Under the pieces are notes generated by a model that saw nothing but the letters and a program-made list of their open reading frames with translations, did no database searches and was not told where the DNA came from. Of a stretch of DNA of 15,321 bases, positions 11,958 through 15,321 are shown piece by piece. Numbering within the stretch: position 1 is the stretch's first letter; every line of letters begins with the position of its first letter. Source of the DNA: Tannerella sp. GTDB lineage: Bacteria > Bacteroidota > Bacteroidia > Bacteroidales > Tannerellaceae. The stretch is taken from contig JAITMT010000452.1 in NCBI GenBank assembly GCA_031277235.1, positions 1 through 15,321 of the forward strand, written 5' to 3'. The translations under genes and the position numbers were made by a program.

Positions 11958-12917
11958 ATGAATGATGTATGGTACATTAACTTTATGGAAGTTCTCTATA
12001 AAAAATATCCTAAGAAGAATCAATTGACGGAAGCATTGATGGATTTGTTGTATCTCGAGCGCGAAGCCGTGTACAGACGATTACGCAAGGATGTTGTGTT
12101 CCCTGCCGGTGAAATTGTAAAAATTGCCACCTCGTGGAATATTTCGCTGGACGAAATCATTAATCTCGACTCCAAGCAGGCTTCTTTCAAGTTGCAACTG
12201 TGGAATTGTAACGACCCTCTGGAGCAGGATTTGGACAAAATGCAGATGATTGTTCAAAAGGTGAAATCCGTTAAGGAATATCCGGACGTGGAATACATGG
12301 AAATATCCAATAAACTGCCTCGCATGCTGACTGCCAAATTCTCCTGTATCACAAGGCTTTACATGTTAAAATGGCTGTATCAGTACACCAATGAAAAGGT
12401 AATAGCCCTTTCCAAACTTGCCCAGCACCGGGACGTGGAAAAATACACGGGAGAACTGTATGCGGCAATCAGGGATTTGCCCAAGGTAACTTTCATCTGG
12501 GACAACATGATTTTTTCCAATCTGGTGGGAGACGTTCGCTATTTCCATTCCATCAATATGATTAGCGACGAGGAAAAAGAGGAGATCAAAGAAGAACTGC
12601 ACAGTTTGCTGGAATATGTTTTCAGTATCGCAACAAAAGGCTGCTGGCCCGAAACAGGCAATAAGGTAACCATTTACGTTTCCTATATCAATATTGATAC
12701 AAACTACTATTATTATTACTGGTCGGGCGAAGCGAAACTGTATTGCGTGAATATTTTCGGCAGGAACGAACTTTATACCGAAGATTCGGAAATTGCCAAG
12801 AAATTCAAAATCTGGATGCAATCCAATAAAAAGTCATCCACGCAAATTTCGGAATCCGACGAAAAAAGCCGGATAGACTTCTTTGCAAAACAACGACAGT
12901 TGATTGATGAATTGTAG
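11958..12917 (+). CDS. Helix-turn-helix regulator with large C-terminal domain (Bacteroidales type)
   Basis: 319 residues. The N-terminal region (about 8-70) reads FMEVLYKKYPKKNQLTEALMDLLYLEREAVYRRLRKDVVFPAGEIVKIATSWNISLDEII. It looks like a helix-turn-helix in which AVYRRLRKD is the probable recognition helix and the following helices resemble Xre-type packing. The remaining 240 residues are mostly helical with a tyrosine-rich patch (NYYYYYW, about 253-259) near the end and no enzyme motif I can identify. There is no signal peptide or membrane helix, so it is cytoplasmic. Proteins of this layout are, as I recall, multicopy regulators in Bacteroidales. Its target is unknown; it stands alone on the plus strand and converges on the membrane-protein gene with only 6 bp between stops. 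Confidence 0.7.
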   Translation: MNDVWYINFMEVLYKKYPKKNQLTEALMDLLYLEREAVYRRLRKDVVFPAGEIVKIATSWNISLDEIINLDSKQASFKLQLWNCNDPLEQDLDKMQMIVQKVKSVKEYPDVEYMEISNKLPRMLTAKFSCITRLYMLKWLYQYTNEKVIALSKLAQHRDVEKYTGELYAAIRDLPKVTFIWDNMIFSNLVGDVRYFHSINMISDEEKEEIKEELHSLLEYVFSIATKGCWPETGNKVTIYVSYINIDTNYYYYYWSGEAKLYCVNIFGRNELYTEDSEIAKKFKIWMQSNKKSSTQISESDEKSRIDFFAKQRQLIDEL

Positions 12918-12923
12918 GAATCG

Positions 12924-13457
12924 TCATCCCCTTTGTCCGGAGAAATAACGGTATGCCAGCATATTGATGGCGATGAAATAGAGACACCATAATTCCAATA
13001 ACAGGAGCCCGAACGGAAAATTGTTGATAAGGAAGGCTGACGGTATGGCAATCACTCCGTGCAGCAGCAACATCCATTTCAACATCTTTTCGGCAGTTGT
13101 GCGCGCCTTCAGGGCGAGTGATAAAAACAGGGTTGCCAATGACAGCAGACCGTTTACTAACAGGTTGAAACCAAGCAGTATATCATTTTCCGGCGGTAAT
13201 TCTGCAAATGAAAAAACAATGACCGCCAGTCCGACCGTCGCATACATGCCTGCAAAAAGTTTACCCGCATCGGAAGCGACTCGCAGTCCCTTGCGCCCGT
13301 ACATTGAATATATAGCCGACACCGGCACAAAACTGAGCGCGAAAACGATATGGGCGATACCGGCTATCAAGCCTGCCTGCAACAGACTCGACACTGCCAA
13401 CACAAACAGTGCCAGCGTATTAACGATAATACTGTAGAGTCCGAGTTTTTTGTTCAT
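12924..13457 (-). CDS. Small multi-pass membrane protein of unknown function
   Basis: 177 residues from the ATG at 13457 (MNKKLGLYSIIV). About five or six hydrophobic helices are visible, such as SIIVNTLALFVLAVSSLLQAG, GIAHIVFALSFVPVSAIYSM, LFAGMYATVGLAVIVFSF, LLGFNLLVNGLLSLATLFLSL, WMLLLHGVIAIPSAFLI and LLLLELWCLYFIAINMLAY. Short basic loops (YGRKGLR, KARTTAEK) suggest cytoplasmic sides. The longer upstream frame overlaps the end of typA and is unlikely. The start lies 7 nt after the typA stop, so it is probably the second gene of a typA operon. I do not recognise a family; it is an integral inner-membrane protein. Confidence 0.75.
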   Translation of the reverse strand: MNKKLGLYSIIVNTLALFVLAVSSLLQAGLIAGIAHIVFALSFVPVSAIYSMYGRKGLRVASDAGKLFAGMYATVGLAVIVFSFAELPPENDILLGFNLLVNGLLSLATLFLSLALKARTTAEKMLKWMLLLHGVIAIPSAFLINNFPFGLLLLELWCLYFIAINMLAYRYFSGQRG

Positions 13458-13464
13458 ATCCGTT

Positions 13465-15261
13465 TTATCTGTTCTGCCTTTTCCGTTCCAGTTCGTCGAG
13501 GATGATTTTGCGCATCCGCTGGGAGTGTGGCGTAATCTCCACATACTCATCGGATTTGATGTATTCGAGCGCGTCTTCGAGGCTGAAAATGACCGGCGGC
13601 GCCAGCGAAACCTTTTCGTCGGAACCTGAAGCGCGCATGTTGGTCAGTTTTTTCGATTTGGTAACGTTCACCACCAAATCTCCTTCCTTGGTATGCTCGC
13701 CAACGACCTGACCTGCATATACTTCCTCGCCCGGCGAAATGAAAAACCGTCCGCGCGATTGCAGGTTGTTGAGCGCATAAGCGAAAGCCATGCCCGTTTC
13801 CATCGCGATGATGGAGCCGTTCTGGCGGCGTTCGATGTCGCCCTTCCAGGGCTGAAATTCAAAGAAGCGGTGGGCAATGATAGCCTGCCCTGCGGATAGC
13901 GTAAGTAACGGATTATTAAGCCCTATGATGCCGCGCGAAGGAATGTAAAATTCGAGAAACGTGCGTTCGTTCTTGCTTTCCATCGCAAACATTTCGCCCC
14001 GGCGCTGCGTAACGATGTCGATCACCTTGCTGGCATATTCGTCGGGCACGTTAATGGTCATTTGTTCAACGGGTTCGCATGTAACGCCGTCAATTTCCTT
14101 GATAATCACTTGAGGCTGACCGACTTGCAATTCATATCCTTCGCGGCGCATCGTTTCAATCAGCACCGAAAGATGCAGCACGCCGCGACCGTAAACGTTC
14201 CACGCATCCGCCGAACCGGTTTTTTCCACGCGCAAAGCCAGATTTTTATCCAATTCACGTTCCAGCCGCTCAAAAATATGACGGGAAGTAACGTATTTTC
14301 CGTCTTTCCCAAAAAACGGGGAATTGTTGATAGTGAACAGCATGGACATGGTCGGCTCGTCTATGGCGATCGTGGGCAACGGCTCCGGTCGGCTGAGGTC
14401 TGCAATCGTTTCGCCGATTTCAAAGCCTTCGATGCCAATCAGCGCGCAAATATCGCCCGACGAAACGGCGTCCACCCTCTTGCGTCCCAGCCCTTCAAAA
14501 ACATCTATCTCCTTGATTCTCTGACGTACTGTAGAACCGTCCCGCTTACAGAGAATAATATCTTCGCTGTCGTGCAGCGTCCCGCGATGGATTCGTCCGA
14601 CAGCAATTCGCCCCACATAATTGGAATAGTCGAGAGAAGTAACGAGCATTTGGGCGGGACCTTCAAGTGTCTCGGGTTCAGGAATATACTTGATAATATT
14701 GTCGAGCAGCGGAAAAATATTGTCGGTCGGTTTTTGCCAGTCTTCCGACATCCAGCCCTGTTTTGCCGAGCCGTAAACTGTCGGAAAATCCAACTGTTCT
14801 TCCGTTGCGTTGAGGCTGAACATCAGGTCAAAAACCATCTCCTGCACTTCCGACGGGCGGCAGTTCGGCTTGTCCACCTTGTTGATGACGACAATCGGTT
14901 TCAGACCTATCTGAATGGCTTTTTGCAGCACAAACCGCGTCTGCGGCATCGGACCTTCAAACGCATCAACGAGCAACAGGCAGCCGTCCGCCATATTGAG
15001 CACGCGCTCGACTTCTCCGCCGAAATCGGCGTGTCCCGGCGTATCTATAATGTTGATTTTGTAATCTTTATAGTAGATAGATACGTTTTTGGCGAGAATC
15101 GTAATACCGCGCTCGCGTTCCAAATCGTTATTGTCAAGGAATTGGTCAGGCTCAGCCTGTCCTTCGCGGAAAAGTTTGCCTGCAAGCAACATCTTGTCAA
15201 CCAGCGTCGTTTTACCGTGGTCAACGTGCGCAATAATCGCTATATTTCTTATTTTTTGCAT
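13465..15261 (-). CDS. typA: Ribosome-associated translational GTPase TypA/BipA
   Basis: 598 residues from the ATG at 15261. GTPase motifs: AHVDHGKTT (G1, about 11-19), ERGITI (switch region), DTPGHADFGGEV (G3), NKVDKPNCRP (G4) and YGSAKQGWM (G5 region). These are followed by the beta-barrel domain II, the EF-G-like domains III and V (ALRVEKTGSADAWNVYGRGVLHLSVLIETMRREGYE) and the TypA-specific C-terminus (PGEEVYAGQVVGEH, LTNMRASGSDEK, SLEDALEYI..DEYVEITP..QRMRK). TypA acts on the 70S ribosome in stress and cold adaptation and in 50S assembly. Length is normal and all G motifs look intact. I chose MQKIRNIA over the ATG at 15276 because the latter would sit only about 3 nt from the predicted transcript start. 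Confidence 0.97.
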   Translation of the reverse strand: MQKIRNIAIIAHVDHGKTTLVDKMLLAGKLFREGQAEPDQFLDNNDLERERGITILAKNVSIYYKDYKINIIDTPGHADFGGEVERVLNMADGCLLLVDAFEGPMPQTRFVLQKAIQIGLKPIVVINKVDKPNCRPSEVQEMVFDLMFSLNATEEQLDFPTVYGSAKQGWMSEDWQKPTDNIFPLLDNIIKYIPEPETLEGPAQMLVTSLDYSNYVGRIAVGRIHRGTLHDSEDIILCKRDGSTVRQRIKEIDVFEGLGRKRVDAVSSGDICALIGIEGFEIGETIADLSRPEPLPTIAIDEPTMSMLFTINNSPFFGKDGKYVTSRHIFERLERELDKNLALRVEKTGSADAWNVYGRGVLHLSVLIETMRREGYELQVGQPQVIIKEIDGVTCEPVEQMTINVPDEYASKVIDIVTQRRGEMFAMESKNERTFLEFYIPSRGIIGLNNPLLTLSAGQAIIAHRFFEFQPWKGDIERRQNGSIIAMETGMAFAYALNNLQSRGRFFISPGEEVYAGQVVGEHTKEGDLVVNVTKSKKLTNMRASGSDEKVSLAPPVIFSLEDALEYIKSDEYVEITPHSQRMRKIILDELERKRQNR

Positions 15262-15284
15262 AGATCCCATATCCAATGGAGGTG

Positions 15285-15292
15285 CAAAAGTA
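15285..15292 (-). promoter_or_regulatory. -7 element of the typA promoter
   Basis: TACTTTTG on the minus strand, followed by C, giving a start near 15279 and a leader of about 18 nt. No clear TTG lies 19-21 nt upstream, and the window ends shortly after. Confidence 0.5.
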
Positions 15293-15321
15293 CGAAAAAA
15301 ACTTGACTTATCCGTTATTTT

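Noticed and set aside
14062..15306. A 414-codon plus-strand frame antisense to typA
   Set aside because: It is long only because of typA codon bias on the opposite strand; the typA reading frame is unmistakable and the antisense product resembles nothing.
1..15321. CRISPR array, tRNA, rRNA or classical riboswitch
   Set aside because: I saw no regularly spaced direct repeats, no tRNA cloverleaf with a CCA-type end, and no known riboswitch core on either strand.

Overview
The window looks like chromosomal DNA from a member of the Bacteroidetes, most likely Bacteroidales. Almost every promoter I can read has the Bacteroidetes form TTG-N20-TAnnTTTG. There are three GLPGLI-family (Porph_ging) proteins, a BlaI-M56 pair whose peptidase is fused to a TonB C-terminal domain, a carboxypeptidase-regulatory/plug outer-membrane protein, and the hairpin repeats common between Bacteroidales genes. 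The genus is not determined. I found no tRNA, rRNA, CRISPR array or intact transposase.

Layout. 1-330: an island of short palindromic repeats without a gene. 374-3566: a mosaic built around a repeated promoter-terminator cassette. It holds an orphan MNT-type nucleotidyltransferase (-), a short TonB-domain protein (-), a HEPN-MNT pair (+), a patch of interlocking palindromes that cuts off a second nucleotidyltransferase start (pseudogene), and a second TonB-domain protein (-). 3587-5391: blaI-like repressor followed by the M56 peptidase-plug-TonB fusion (-, ATGA overlap). 5628-11090: outer-membrane plug/barrel protein and three GLPGLI paralogues (-). 11090-11957: a long spacer containing a compact promoter-small ORF-terminator unit (-). 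11958-12917: HTH regulator (+). 12924-15261: small membrane protein and the translational GTPase TypA/BipA (-), probably one operon.

How the genes may work together (inference). The 60-bp control regions in front of blaI, the first gene of the GLPGLI pair, and the GLPGLI-OMP pair are 80-88% identical to each other. Each contains the same imperfect dyad over the -33 element. This suggests that the BlaI-like repressor controls itself, its M56 partner, all three GLPGLI proteins and the outer-membrane protein as one regulon. The M56 protein has BlaR1-like topology, but its periplasmic sensor is replaced by a plug-like segment, a VVIGYG motif and a TonB C-terminal domain. A plausible circuit therefore reports the state of an outer-membrane/TonB system to the repressor by proteolysis. 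The two stand-alone TonB-domain genes appear to be 5'-truncated copies of the 3' half of the M56 gene; their leaders still carry fossil M56 coding sequence.
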